From contig NZ_JAFBIO010000017.1 of assembly GCF_021531255.1 (NCBI RefSeq), positions 1 through 41,036 on the forward strand: a DNA stretch of 41,036 nt, given 5' to 3'. Every line of letters starts with the position of its first letter. Position 1 is the first letter of the stretch. This stretch comes from Allofournierella massiliensis (GTDB lineage: Bacteria; Bacillota; Clostridia; Oscillospirales; Ruminococcaceae). Below, piece by piece: positions 15,432-23,450 of the stretch. The translations under genes and the position numbers were made by a program. The notes under the pieces are model-generated. The model made no database searches and was not told the origin of the DNA. It saw only the letters and a list, made by a program, of their open reading frames with translations.

Positions 15432-15654
15432 GAGATTCTTCCGGTTCATGGCCGCTTTCCGAATTCCGTCGTTTGCGGTCGTCCCTATCCTCTGCGATAC
15501 GGAAGTTTCGTGCCGCGAAGAACATACAGGAAGCTGCCGCAAACAGGATGCCGCCATAGGCAAGCTTTGCGCATACTGCCATCAGAATGCCCGAAATGGT
15601 CATCAGCGTCCCGGCGCAGATGAGCATACGGGAAGTAAAATGCTTATCCTTCAT
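15421..15654 (-). CDS. Small two-helix membrane protein (77 aa)
   Basis: No named family is recognised. Two adjacent hydrophobic segments (about 9-28 and 33-47) are followed by a charged tail (RIAEDRDDRKRRNSESGHEPEESHEG) that is probably cytosolic. Its start overlaps the end of the secreted-protein gene by 11 nt, and its stop overlaps the start of the next membrane-protein gene. It is therefore translationally coupled inside the cassette operon. Confidence 0.65.
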   Translation of the reverse strand: MKDKHFTSRMLICAGTLMTISGILMAVCAKLAYGGILFAAASCMFFAARNFRIAEDRDDRKRRNSESGHEPEESHEG

Positions 15655-16354
15655 AGTCTTTGTCCTCCATAATTCTGCCGTCTGCCGTGACGGTCAGATA
15701 CATTTTCTCCCTAGTGGCATCAAAGGAGAATTCCCCGGATGCCACAATGCGCCCATCTGCATCTTTGGCGGTAATGCTAAAGGGCGCCGGGGTACCCGCC
15801 TCCTTGGAAGCGATCATGATGCCGTTATCCATAAAGATGTATTCTCCACTCTCTATTGCGGTGAGATCAGCATTGTTCATTCCTACGTCGAAGCCCTCAC
15901 AGGACATGGACAGGGAATACACGTCATTACGCTCCAGCTTTCCATACACGCCGTACTGCTCCGACTGGGGGAGGAAGCCAGTCTACGCGTGCCAAAGAGA
16001 GGCTTCGTTCAATCTGGTTTTTAAGATCACCTCGTTGATCTCGCCCTTGACCGGGATGGTGATATCAAAGTCACCCGTCTCAAAGAATCCAAACACGGCG
16101 TTGAACCGGAAGCCCACATAGAGCTTGCCGTCCCGCTCTTCGGCATAGTAACCGCAGAAGACCTCCGGGAAGGAACCGGGATAGAATCCGGTAATATGCA
16201 CTGCCGTCTCGCTGGCTTCCACCGAGGTAATCCCCGCACCCTGACAGGCTCCAAAGCAGCCCAGCTTCCACCTATAGCGTCCGGCGAGGAAAATCGCTAT
16301 CAGAACAACCGCAATCGTCAGCGGCACAGTCAACATTCTTTTCCATGATTTCAT
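15644..16354 (-). pseudogene. Membrane-anchored or secreted hypothetical protein split by an in-frame TAG
   Basis: The N-terminal part (123 codons from ATG 16354) begins with a basic leader and one hydrophobic helix (MLTVPLTIAVVLIAIFLAG). An extracytoplasmic domain follows, up to NEASLWHA. A single TAG codon (15983-15985) interrupts the frame, which then continues unshifted for another 113 codons (TGFLPQSEQYGVYGKLE... to EDKDYEG). The two halves read as one 236-residue protein, and the second half has no ribosome binding site of its own. The function is unknown. Its start overlaps the CmpB-like gene's stop (ATGA). Either the gene is broken or the codon is read through. Confidence 0.7.
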
Positions 16355-16869
16355 TTTGTGTTCTCCTGATAGGTAATCGGCGTCCGGAACAGCGCGCTCA
16401 GAATGCAGTCAACCAAAAAAGTCAACAGCAATACCAGGCATACAGTTCGAACGGTGCCGGACGGCAGCTTTTGGACAATCCGCGACCCTGCCGGTTCCAG
16501 CCAGTAGTGGAATACCAGTCCCATGAGGGCGAAACTTACCACGCTGCGAAAGCAGATGATCCCGTCGATGTTCCAAAGCAATTCCCGGTAGTCCCAGAGC
16601 CGCATCCCGAAGTACCGGATGCCGATGTAGCCGATCATGTACTCTACAATTCCCGTTACCAGAGCGCAAAGGAAAAACAGCAAAACCGGATGCTTCTTCA
16701 CAGGCTTCATGGCATAGATGCCCAGCGCGCCGATGCCGTAGATGGGCAGCCACGGGCCGTATAAAATACCCCGGCTGCGCAGCAGCCCCTCGGTGATCCA
16801 ATAGAAGATTTCCTCATAGACCCAGCCCACCAGGCAGCCGGTCAGGAAGACCAAAAACAGGTAGCACAT
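16351..16869 (-). CDS. Putative ABC-transporter permease-like protein (CmpB family)
   Basis: This is a 172-aa polytopic membrane protein matching the clostridial 'putative ABC transporter permease' (CmpB-type) family. Features are an N-terminal CLVGWVYEEIFYW motif, GILYGPWLPIYGIGAL, and about five hydrophobic segments. The family's role is not established. It follows the ABC permease gene by 70 nt. That gap holds an unremarkable 13-codon frame (16,917 to 16,876) ending next to this start. No strong ribosome binding site precedes ATG 16869, so translational coupling is possible. It overlaps the next gene by 4 nt. Confidence 0.72.
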   Translation of the reverse strand: MCYLFLVFLTGCLVGWVYEEIFYWITEGLLRSRGILYGPWLPIYGIGALGIYAMKPVKKHPVLLFFLCALVTGIVEYMIGYIGIRYFGMRLWDYRELLWNIDGIICFRSVVSFALMGLVFHYWLEPAGSRIVQKLPSGTVRTVCLVLLLTFLVDCILSALFRTPITYQENTK

Positions 16870-16939
16870 CAGGTCTCAATTAACTTTTCTTCGGTCAACA
16901 CAGATGTTATTCTGCATAGTATCTCTCTCTTTTTTGATT

Positions 16940-18541
16940 TTACAGAAGTGCCAAGCGTCTGCAGCCCTGATTCCTCAGCCAGAGCCATATCAGGACACAC
17001 AAAGCAAGGGTAACTCCACCGCAAAGGGCCATATAGCCCGTAAAGCCCAGTTTCCATCCGTCAAGCAGCATAAAGCCGACGCAGAGCAGAATTGTGTAGG
17101 CAAAGCCGCTTAACATGGCAAATACCACACCGGCGCTCTGCTTGATTGGCGTCACCTCATTGGTCCAGGTCATATTTGCTGTCATCAAGCCGATCAACAA
17201 GCCAAACAGAGCGGAAAACAGCACATAGGCCAGCAGAACAAAGGCAGTCAAAAGGATTTCCAACGGCGAGTAGGGATAGATAAAAAGCAGGCATACAAAA
17301 CAGACCAGAGCCGGAACTCCCGTTAAAAGAAACTGTACCCCGAGCTTTGCACGCAATACCTGCCATGGCGTTACCGGCAGGGACTGCACGAGCCAGAATG
17401 TCTTCCCCTCCAGAGAAACAGAAGGGACTGCCATATCGTTCATGGATGCAAGAACACAGATCAGAGCACACAAAATCAGCGGCGTGCAGCCTTCCCGTGC
17501 GCCGAACACATCGTTCAACACCGAAATGACCGTGCCGCCCTTCCACGCAAGCGCTGCGCCGGCGATGGGCAGCAGCAGAATACCCAATCCACAGTTGAGC
17601 ATATAGAGCGGGCTGGACAGAAACCGGCTGAATTCCTTACCGAGAAGTGCCCGGGAGATGCTTTTCGGCTTCGCTGCTTTCTCTTTATAAACCCGTTTTT
17701 CGGTTTTGCCGGAGGAAGTGGCAATTTTCAGGAAACTACGGGAGATCAGCGCCCATACAATGGCAAACAGAGCAATAACCACTGCGGATACCATCAGCAT
17801 GGCCAGCCAGTCACCGGTACCTACCTTACCGCACAGGTAAAGCGGATAGGCTGCGCCTTTGATTTTCGCGGCGTAATCGGCGGCATTGGCGAGAAGATTC
17901 TGAATCAGCGTCTGCGCCTTGAAATAGAAGAAATAGTATCCGCCGAAGAATGCCAACGAAATGATTACCGTGATAAGGCTTTTGTTTTTCAGCTTCAGGC
18001 TGATTTTGGCCACTACCCAGCCCAAAGCGCAGGACAGGGTCAGAACAAAAACAGAAATCAGAAGCATCAGCAGCAGGCAGCCGAAAATCACGCCTGCTGA
18101 TGCGGACGCTGCGATCCAGTATACAATGACCGCCGGGAGAATCACGACGATGGAGTACATCGAGCCCATGAGATACACCGTCAGCAGACGGGAGGCCATC
18201 AACACATTGACCGGAATGGGCAGAGACAGCATCAGATCGTTATCCCTGGACAGATACAGGCAGGAATAGGTGGTGAACACACTGCCGAAGGTTCCCAGCA
18301 GAATTGCCAGCAGTCCCATCAGCGAAAAATACAGCCAATCCATTCCGGCGGCAGACAGGGGGCTGCACAGGAGCAGAGAGAGGCCGGTGAATATTCCGCC
18401 CAGCAGACCCACCATAATGATGACAAACAGGAGAATGTAGCCTATGATCCCCGCTTTGGAACGGGCACGGTTTTTCTTGGGGTTATAGAAGTAATTTCGG
18501 AATATTTCCGTCAGTTGTTTTTTCAGAAGCAGCTTCAGCAT
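16940..18541 (-). CDS. ABC-2 type exporter permease
   Basis: This is a 533-aa membrane subunit with about twelve hydrophobic helices. The N-terminal KKQLTEIFRNYFYNPKKNRARSK is typical of putative ABC exporter permeases of Firmicutes. The motif YLSRDNDLMLSLPIPVNVL and its second-half echo MAVPSVSLEGKTFWLVQSLPVTPWQVL show the internal duplication of these large permeases. Its start overlaps the ATPase stop by 7 nt, so the two form one transporter. The direction is probably export; the substrate is unknown. The TetR regulator and CPBP protease nearby would fit peptide or drug export or immunity, which is inference. Confidence 0.85.
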   Translation of the reverse strand: MLKLLLKKQLTEIFRNYFYNPKKNRARSKAGIIGYILLFVIIMVGLLGGIFTGLSLLLCSPLSAAGMDWLYFSLMGLLAILLGTFGSVFTTYSCLYLSRDNDLMLSLPIPVNVLMASRLLTVYLMGSMYSIVVILPAVIVYWIAASASAGVIFGCLLLMLLISVFVLTLSCALGWVVAKISLKLKNKSLITVIISLAFFGGYYFFYFKAQTLIQNLLANAADYAAKIKGAAYPLYLCGKVGTGDWLAMLMVSAVVIALFAIVWALISRSFLKIATSSGKTEKRVYKEKAAKPKSISRALLGKEFSRFLSSPLYMLNCGLGILLLPIAGAALAWKGGTVISVLNDVFGAREGCTPLILCALICVLASMNDMAVPSVSLEGKTFWLVQSLPVTPWQVLRAKLGVQFLLTGVPALVCFVCLLFIYPYSPLEILLTAFVLLAYVLFSALFGLLIGLMTANMTWTNEVTPIKQSAGVVFAMLSGFAYTILLCVGFMLLDGWKLGFTGYMALCGGVTLALCVLIWLWLRNQGCRRLALL

Positions 18542-19248
18542 GATTCTCCCTCCAGTTCGAGGAACACGGTCTCCAGGGAATCGTCACCCTTGACCTCTGC
18601 CATGGTTCCTGAGCGGATCAGCTTACCGCCTTTGATGATGGCAACTTTATCGCACAGCTTTTCCGCCACCTCAAGCACATGGGTGGAGAAGAAGATGGCC
18701 CCGCCCTCGTCGCAAACCTGGCGCATCATTTCTTTGAGCAGATGGGACGCTTTCGGGTCAAGACCCACGAAGGGTTCATCCATAAGAATCAATTTCGGCT
18801 CATGGAGCCACGCGGCGATGATGGCCAGCTTCTGCTTCATGCCGTGGGAGTAGGCGGCGATGGGCTGCGCAAGATCCTCCGTCAGTTCAAAAAGGTCGGC
18901 GTATTTCCGGATGCGTGTCTGCCTGTCCTGCGCACTGACGCTGAAAACATCCGCGATGAAGTTCAGATATTTGATGCCGGTCATGTAGTCATACAGATCG
19001 GGGTTGTCGGGAATGTAGGCGATCTCCCGTTTGCAGGCAAGCGGGTCCCTTTGGATGGACTTCCCGTCAATCAGGATCTCACCCTGGTCAAACTGCAGAA
19101 TCCCCACCACGGATTTCAGCGTTGTGGTTTTTCCCGCCCCATTGTGGCCGATGAAACCATAGATTTCGCCGGGGTTGATATGTATGTTCAAATCATCTAC
19201 GGCTTTTTTCTCTCCGTATGTTTTTGTCAAATGATTGATTTTAAGCAT
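18535..19248 (-). CDS. ABC transporter ATP-binding protein
   Basis: A 237-aa ATPase with all ABC motifs: Walker A GHNGAGKT (34-41), a degenerate signature SHGMKQ (134-139), Walker B LILMDEP (153-159), D-loop GLDP and H-loop STHV. It energises the permease encoded immediately downstream. The signature with histidine in place of the second serine or glycine is common in ABC-2 exporters of Gram-positives. ATG 19248 has CGGAGGA 8 nt upstream. Confidence 0.92.
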   Translation of the reverse strand: MLKINHLTKTYGEKKAVDDLNIHINPGEIYGFIGHNGAGKTTTLKSVVGILQFDQGEILIDGKSIQRDPLACKREIAYIPDNPDLYDYMTGIKYLNFIADVFSVSAQDRQTRIRKYADLFELTEDLAQPIAAYSHGMKQKLAIIAAWLHEPKLILMDEPFVGLDPKASHLLKEMMRQVCDEGGAIFFSTHVLEVAEKLCDKVAIIKGGKLIRSGTMAEVKGDDSLETVFLELEGESC

Positions 19249-19284
19249 TTATTTTTCCTCCGATTTGATTTTTCCCGTTTTCCA

Positions 19285-19461
19285 TCACTGTTTCGCCAGC
19301 ATGGCCGTGCCCGCGCAGGCAAGACCGATGCCAAGCAGGGTGACGGCAGTTTGCACTTCCAGACTTCCCATGCAGGACAGCACCATGACGGCAACGCCCA
19401 TGGCCAGAGTCACGGCCTTGAAAACAACAGAGATGATCTCACGAATCGACTTGTTTTCCAT
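19285..19461 (-). CDS. Small membrane protein (58 aa)
   Basis: The gene encodes 58 residues beginning MENKSIREIISVVFKAV. Two hydrophobic helices (about 12-31 and 37-54) with a short SLEVQ turn form a helical hairpin. AAGGAG lies 9 nt before ATG 19461, and the ABC ATPase starts 36 nt downstream on the same strand. It could be an accessory subunit or regulator of the exporter. No family is recognised. Confidence 0.75.
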   Translation of the reverse strand: MENKSIREIISVVFKAVTLAMGVAVMVLSCMGSLEVQTAVTLLGIGLACAGTAMLAKQ

Positions 19462-19507
19462 ATCTTTTTTCTCCTTACATCATTCAGTATTTAGATTTTT
19501 TTCCAGT

Positions 19508-19527
19508 TTGTACCCTATATTTTACAA
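19508..19527. repeat. TTGTA-N10-TACAA dyad upstream of the exporter operon
   Basis: A 5-bp half-site dyad lies in the 115-nt gap between the CPBP gene and the 58-aa gene. It may be an operator or part of a promoter for the exporter genes. No convincing -35/-10 pair was found there. Confidence 0.3.
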
Positions 19528-19576
19528 GCGTATTCCGGCTGCATATAGGCACTTTTTGTATGCGTATGTGTCCGTT

Positions 19577-20407
19577 TTACAGTAGCTTTCCTTGTTTCCT
19601 TGCGTGTATGTACAAGATTGCCGCCAATGCCCAGGCACAGAGGATCGTCAGCACGCCGGTCTCGCTGACAAAGTACATCCTGTTAGCGTCGGCGGTGATG
19701 ACCTGGAACACCGACTGGTCGTAATTGTTGTGGGCGGCATGGAGGAAGGCCGCAGGCCACACGCTGCCGCTCTTCAACGTCAGCAGCCCTGCCATAACGC
19801 CCACCGGGAAGATGCACAGGACAAAGGCGGGCAGCTGATACCGCAGGGGCGTGCCGGCCATATAGCCGCCGCCAATCAGCAGAGGCAGATGCCAGCAGCA
19901 CCAGAACAGGCTGGAGATCAGCAGGGTTTTGTTCAGTCCCAGCTTTTCGTACAGCGCAGGCACCATGAAGCCCCGCCAGCCGATTTCTTCCCCCAGGGCG
20001 GACTGTAGGGAAATCAATGTGCCAATCACCATAATGGGGGTGATGTCTCTGAGTATCACCCCCACGGAAACACCATGGTAGAAGAAATTCTCCGGGTAAA
20101 GCCACCAGTACACCAAGTAGGGAATCAGCAGATAAATCAGCGGCAGCAGGCAGCCCAGCAGTACATAGCGCAGCTTGCATTTCCGGAAGCCGCCCATGGC
20201 GAACAGCTTTTTCACAGAGAATGTTTTGCCCTTTTCCCGAAAGGAAAGGCAGTTTGCAGCGGTTGCCGCCAAAGCGGGGATCCACATTAAAACAAGATAA
20301 AGCCACTGCGAGCCTCCAAGACAAATCAGCGTTTCTGCCACCGCAGATAGGAGAATTACGATTGTGAAAAATAGGATCAATGCCCCTTTTCCATACTTTC
20401 TGTCCAT
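19577..20407 (-). CDS. CPBP family intramembrane metalloprotease
   Basis: This 276-aa polytopic protein carries the CPBP (Abi/Rce1-like) signature: EEIGWRG (E140, E141, R145), WCCWHLPL with H173, and FLHAAHNN (H223, H226, N227). All predicted catalytic residues are therefore present. In Gram-positives such proteins serve in bacteriocin self-immunity, peptide maturation or membrane signalling. ATG 20407 is chosen because AAGGAGG precedes it by 8 nt and it overlaps the lipoprotein gene's stop (TAATG). The longer frame start lacks a binding site. Confidence 0.87.
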   Translation of the reverse strand: MDRKYGKGALILFFTIVILLSAVAETLICLGGSQWLYLVLMWIPALAATAANCLSFREKGKTFSVKKLFAMGGFRKCKLRYVLLGCLLPLIYLLIPYLVYWWLYPENFFYHGVSVGVILRDITPIMVIGTLISLQSALGEEIGWRGFMVPALYEKLGLNKTLLISSLFWCCWHLPLLIGGGYMAGTPLRYQLPAFVLCIFPVGVMAGLLTLKSGSVWPAAFLHAAHNNYDQSVFQVITADANRMYFVSETGVLTILCAWALAAILYIHARKQGKLL

Positions 20408-21256
20408 TAGATTTCCTCCTTCACTTCTGGAAACATCCATGTTGTACCAACCTGAGCCAAGCCCGATGTGGATTGTGTCACTTCAAAAACTGCATGGTCG
20501 GAATCATACCGGATGGTGCCCTTCATATCCGTCAAATCGTCTGTGTAAACAAGCATACCATCGGCTTCCACTGCGGTTCCGCTGAAGTAACCCAAACGAT
20601 AAATCTCCATTTCGACCACATAGCCGTTATCGCTCTGCGCAATGGACAAGCTGCTGTATATCTCATCCGTTCCCTGACGATCCACATACACCGATGAGGG
20701 CATGCCCGCCGCCGGAATATCCTCCCGGTCTCCGTATGCCCAGTAGATGGTCATGCCCGGATAGTCCATTTCCAGCTCTGCCACGCCGTTTTTCTCGGTG
20801 ATGCGGAAGTTCCAGAGCCGCGAGGCCTGCTCTATTTCAGAAATAAGCTGTGCTTGCATCACCCCATTCTCCACGGCGTAGGTCCCATGCCAGCTCTCCG
20901 CGCCGATGTACTAACTCATCTGTCCGTTGCTTCGGATCTCCATACTTGCGCCCCATTCGCCGTAACCGGGGAACAGATCCAGGGAATCCGCAAACGCGGC
21001 GAGGCTATTCTTTTCACTGTCCAGATGCCACGGCCCAACCCGTTCGACGCTCTGCTGCACAGGCGCTTCCGGCTTTTCCGCCTCGTTCCCGCTGTGGGGG
21101 GGAGCTGCCGCTCTGCAGTTTCTCCTCAGTTCCTTCTGTGTCGTTTGCTTCCGTATGGGGTTTCTGCGGACTCTGTTCGGGTTCCGATGCTTTGCCGCAC
21201 CCTGCCAAACACAGGCAGAGAACCACTGTCAGAAGCAGTGCGATGATTCTTTTCAT
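20407..21256 (-). pseudogene. Lipoprotein gene with one frameshift and one in-frame TAG
   Basis: ATG 21256 starts a lipoprotein signal peptide (KRIIALLLTVVLCLCLAGC, lipobox LAGC) followed by a Glu/Pro/Ser-rich linker. At a run of seven C (minus strand; 21,096-21,102) the frame shifts. Removing one C restores HSGNEAEKPEAPVQQSVERV and onwards. The restored frame then meets TAG at 20,911-20,913 (NGQMS-stop-YIGAESWHG) and continues to the true stop at 20,407. The intact protein would be about 280 residues of extracytoplasmic beta-rich sequence. The function is unknown. It lies between the 50-aa gene and the CPBP gene in one operon, and TAATG couples it to CPBP. Confidence 0.8.
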
Positions 21257-21273
21257 ATCAAAACGATCTCCCT

Positions 21274-21426
21274 TCACATGACCCGGTATCCGGCACTTGT
21301 CAGACCGAACAGAAACTCCCAGAACAGGTTTTCTGTTTTCAGGACCATTTTTCCGTTATCTATGGCATGAAACGACACGATTTTGTTCTCCTCATCGATC
21401 CATGCTGTTTTTTCCGTTTCATTCAT
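21274..21426 (-). CDS. Small conserved-looking protein (50 aa)
   Basis: The gene encodes MNETEKTAWIDEENKIVSFH and continues to GLTSAGYRVM. ATG 21426 has AAGGAGG 8 nt upstream, which is the strongest ribosome binding site of this operon. The pattern (acidic start, AWIDEENKIVSFHAI, aromatic middle, GYRV end) resembles small uncharacterised proteins of Clostridia. It is predicted to be soluble. It is the first gene after the second TetR-type operator, and its stop overlaps the region preceding the lipoprotein start. Confidence 0.72.
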   Translation of the reverse strand: MNETEKTAWIDEENKIVSFHAIDNGKMVLKTENLFWEFLFGLTSAGYRVM

Positions 21427-21453
21427 ACGGAATCCCTCCTTTTTAACCGCTGC

Positions 21454-21467
21454 CTATCGTTCGGTAG
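21454..21467. promoter_or_regulatory. TetR-type operator, copy 1 (upstream of the 50-aa/lipoprotein/CPBP operon)
   Basis: CTATCGTTCGGTAG is a near-perfect palindrome. With its flanks (minus-strand GACTACCGAACGATAGGCA) it matches the sequence in the tetR promoter at all but one position. It sits 28 nt upstream of ATG 21426. Confidence 0.75.
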
Positions 21468-21486
21468 TCTTTGTTTTGAAAATGAA

Positions 21487-21514
21487 GCGGCCATGTCCGG
21501 GCGGACACAGCCGC
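21487..21514 (-). terminator. Probable terminator after the GNAT gene
   Basis: Read on the minus strand, GCGGC-tg-TGTCC-gccc-GGACA-tg-GCCGC is followed by TTCATTTTC. It lies between the acetyltransferase stop (21,543) and the next operator. Confidence 0.5.
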
Positions 21515-21542
21515 AGTGTTCTGCAAACTGGAAGTTGTCACC

Positions 21543-22088
21543 CTACAGCATCAACAGCATATAAACGACTTCCTGAAATCCGCTGATCCGGGAACGGAAT
21601 CCTCTGGGATTTCTCCCGTATTCCACAAACCCCGCTTTTTGGTATAATGCAATGGCTCTTTTATTCTCCGCCACCACAGTCAATTCCAGTTGGGTATATC
21701 CTGCCTCTTTGGCACAATTGATGCACGCTTCCATCAGTAACCTACCGATTCCGAGTCCCTAATATTCCTTTAGCACGCTGATACCAAACTCAGCCCGATG
21801 CCTGACCTTATACTTTGTTCCAACCGCTTCAATACCAGCGGTTCCAGCAACCTTTCCATCCACGAAAGCGATAATTTCAATTTCATTCGCACTTGCTGCT
21901 TTTTGTTCCAGAAACTGCCCTTCCTTTTCGGGATCGAAGCTGTTTTCATCCGGATAGGAAAGCAGGAAATCTGTTTCTGCATGCGTTAGGTTGAAATTAT
22001 CAAATACCGCGCTTCCATCAGATGCCACGCCATTTCTCAGAACTGCAGTTTTTCCGTTTTTCAAAACAATCTGTTGACTATATTTCAT
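21543..22088 (-). pseudogene. GNAT acetyltransferase interrupted by TAG
   Basis: This is an acetyl-CoA-dependent N-acetyltransferase of the RimI/YhhY-like type. Residues run from KYSQQIVLKNGKTAVLRN through FDPEKEGQFLEQK to the core HRAEFGISVLKEY. There the codon for the near-invariant tryptophan of KEYWGLGIG is TAG (21,759-21,761). The frame then continues with GLGIGRLLMEACINCAKEAG, the acetyl-CoA loop, through the end of the domain (AIALYQKAGFVEYGR). Without the stop it would be a normal 181-residue enzyme. ATG 22088 has AGAGGT at good spacing. The substrate is unknown. It is 43 nt downstream of tetR and probably co-transcribed with it. Confidence 0.82.
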
Positions 22089-22130
22089 ATACTTACCTCT
22101 AAAATACATGTTTATCCTACTGGAAGGGAC

Positions 22131-22739
22131 TTACTTCGGATAGACCCTGAAGAACTGCCGAATATGTTTATCTACCAGTTCCATAACCTCCGTCTCCCGT
22201 TCCGGTTCCCGGTCGCAGAGGTTGATCCAAACGGAAATAGGCAGGCAGAATTGGGCCGCCATGATCTCGGGGTCATCCTCAGCCAGAACTCCTTTCTGAA
22301 TCAGGCACTTGATAAGCCCGGTGAAATACCCCAGCACATCGGTATAATTCTGCTTGGTCTGCAGCTTTGCCAGTTCCGGATTCTGGAACTGTTCGATCAC
22401 CAGCATTTTTCGCGCCCTGCTGATGGCGGGATCGTGGAGGATATAGCGGATCTGGCCCTGGATCATTTGAACAGCGTCATCGGGAGCCTGCGGAAAGCTG
22501 TCGGCATCTTTCTCCCAATCCGCCCTTGCAAAAAGTGAATGTTCCGCATACTGCTCCAGTACTTCCTGCACCAATGCATCCAGAATTGCCTGTTTGCTCT
22601 CAAAATGGCTGTAAAGTGATGCCTTACGAATGCCAACGGCACCGGCAATCTGGGCAATAGAGGTGGCCTCAAACCCCTGCACTGAGAACAGCTCCAGCGC
22701 TGCATCCAGAATTTCCTGCTTTGTGTTTCCTCGATCCAT
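22131..22739 (-). CDS. TetR/AcrR family transcriptional regulator
   Basis: A 202-aa repressor with an N-terminal helix-turn-helix (about 9-55; TSIAQIAGAVGIRKASLYSH is classic TetR) and an all-helical ligand and dimerisation domain. The ligand is not predictable. Its own promoter carries the palindrome CTATCGTTCGTTAG in the spacer, and a matching palindrome precedes the 50-aa/lipoprotein/CPBP operon. Autoregulation and control of that operon are therefore strongly suggested. ATG 22739 is preceded by AAGTAAAGGAGTATATC. Confidence 0.9.
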   Translation of the reverse strand: MDRGNTKQEILDAALELFSVQGFEATSIAQIAGAVGIRKASLYSHFESKQAILDALVQEVLEQYAEHSLFARADWEKDADSFPQAPDDAVQMIQGQIRYILHDPAISRARKMLVIEQFQNPELAKLQTKQNYTDVLGYFTGLIKCLIQKGVLAEDDPEIMAAQFCLPISVWINLCDREPERETEVMELVDKHIRQFFRVYPK

Positions 22740-22786
22740 AGATATACTCCTTTACTTAAACCGAAAGACCTTGCGTATATGACATT

Positions 22787-22815
22787 ATTATAGATGCCTA
22801 TCGTTCGTTAGTCAA
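22787..22815 (-). promoter_or_regulatory. tetR promoter with TetR-type operator in its spacer (copy 2)
   Basis: Minus-strand TTGACT (22,810-22,815), a 17-nt spacer and TATAAT (22,787-22,792). The palindrome CTATCGTTCGTTAG (22,798-22,811) fills the spacer and touches the -35, so a bound dimer would block RNA polymerase. Confidence 0.85.
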
Positions 22816-22890
22816 CAGGGATAATGTTTTCTCTATTCAAATCTTCATGTGTCAGTTTCAGTATTTGGAAAACCAATCGTTGAAATGACA

Positions 22891-22925
22891 GAAAAGACTT
22901 CGCCAGTCCAAGGCGAAGTCTTTTC
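22891..22925. terminator. Bidirectional terminator between tetR and the second GNAT gene
   Basis: A perfect 14-bp stem GAAAAGACTTCGCC-agtccaa-GGCGAAGTCTTTTC with T-runs in both directions. It ends the minus-strand GNAT transcript (stop at 22,947) upstream of tetR. Confidence 0.88.
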
Positions 22926-22946
22926 GACAATCAGATAAGATGGAAG

Positions 22947-23450
22947 TTATTTTCCTGCTTGATCTGATGAAAGGATTCCGTAGATATAATAATCACACCA
23001 AGTGTTTGTCATCTTGCCCTGCCGAATCAAGCCTTCCTTGATATATCCGCATTTCTCCAGCATCCTCTGAGATGGTATGTTTCGAACATCAACTTTCGTC
23101 CACAACCTCTGTAACTGCGTGTTTTCAAAGCAGAAACGGGTCATTTCGGACAAAGCTTCCGTTCCGCAGCCTTTTCCCTGGCAGGCCGGAGCAAGGCGTA
23201 TCGCCACAGATGCCATACGGTCATTCTCGATCAGATCAACCCAGAGATCACCAATTACTTTTCCGGATAGCTTTTCCTCAATCCCCAGATGAAAGCTTTT
23301 CGTAGGCTTTTCTGGCTTTTGAAACAGAAGTTCCGGATGCTTATCTGTTCTGCCCGGACCCTTTCCCCAGTATGTGTAGATGGACGGATCCGGCATCCAT
23401 TCCCGCACAGCTGGAACATCTCCTGCATTCATTGGGCGAAGGCATATCTT
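22947..23450 (-). pseudogene. GNAT acetyltransferase lacking its start (right island edge)
   Basis: The frame encodes a RimJ/RimL-type acetyltransferase, from ICLRPMNAGDVPAVREWM through GDLWVDLIENDRMASVAIRL, the acetyl-CoA loop ACQGKGCGTEALSEM and VRNIPSQRMLEKCGYIKEG to the stop. Homology begins only a few residues inside the normal N-terminus. Upstream the frame runs antisense through a host CBS-domain gene, so the start codon and ribosome binding site have been lost at the junction at about 23,446-23,455. Translation could only begin at the internal ATG 23,432 (MNAGDVP). It probably marks the broken right end of the island. Confidence 0.75.

Noticed and set aside
16876-16917. 13-codon open frame before the CmpB-like gene as a leader peptide
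   Set aside because: It has a weak binding site and no attenuator structure, and its residues (MQNNICVDRRKVN) show no regulatory codon run.
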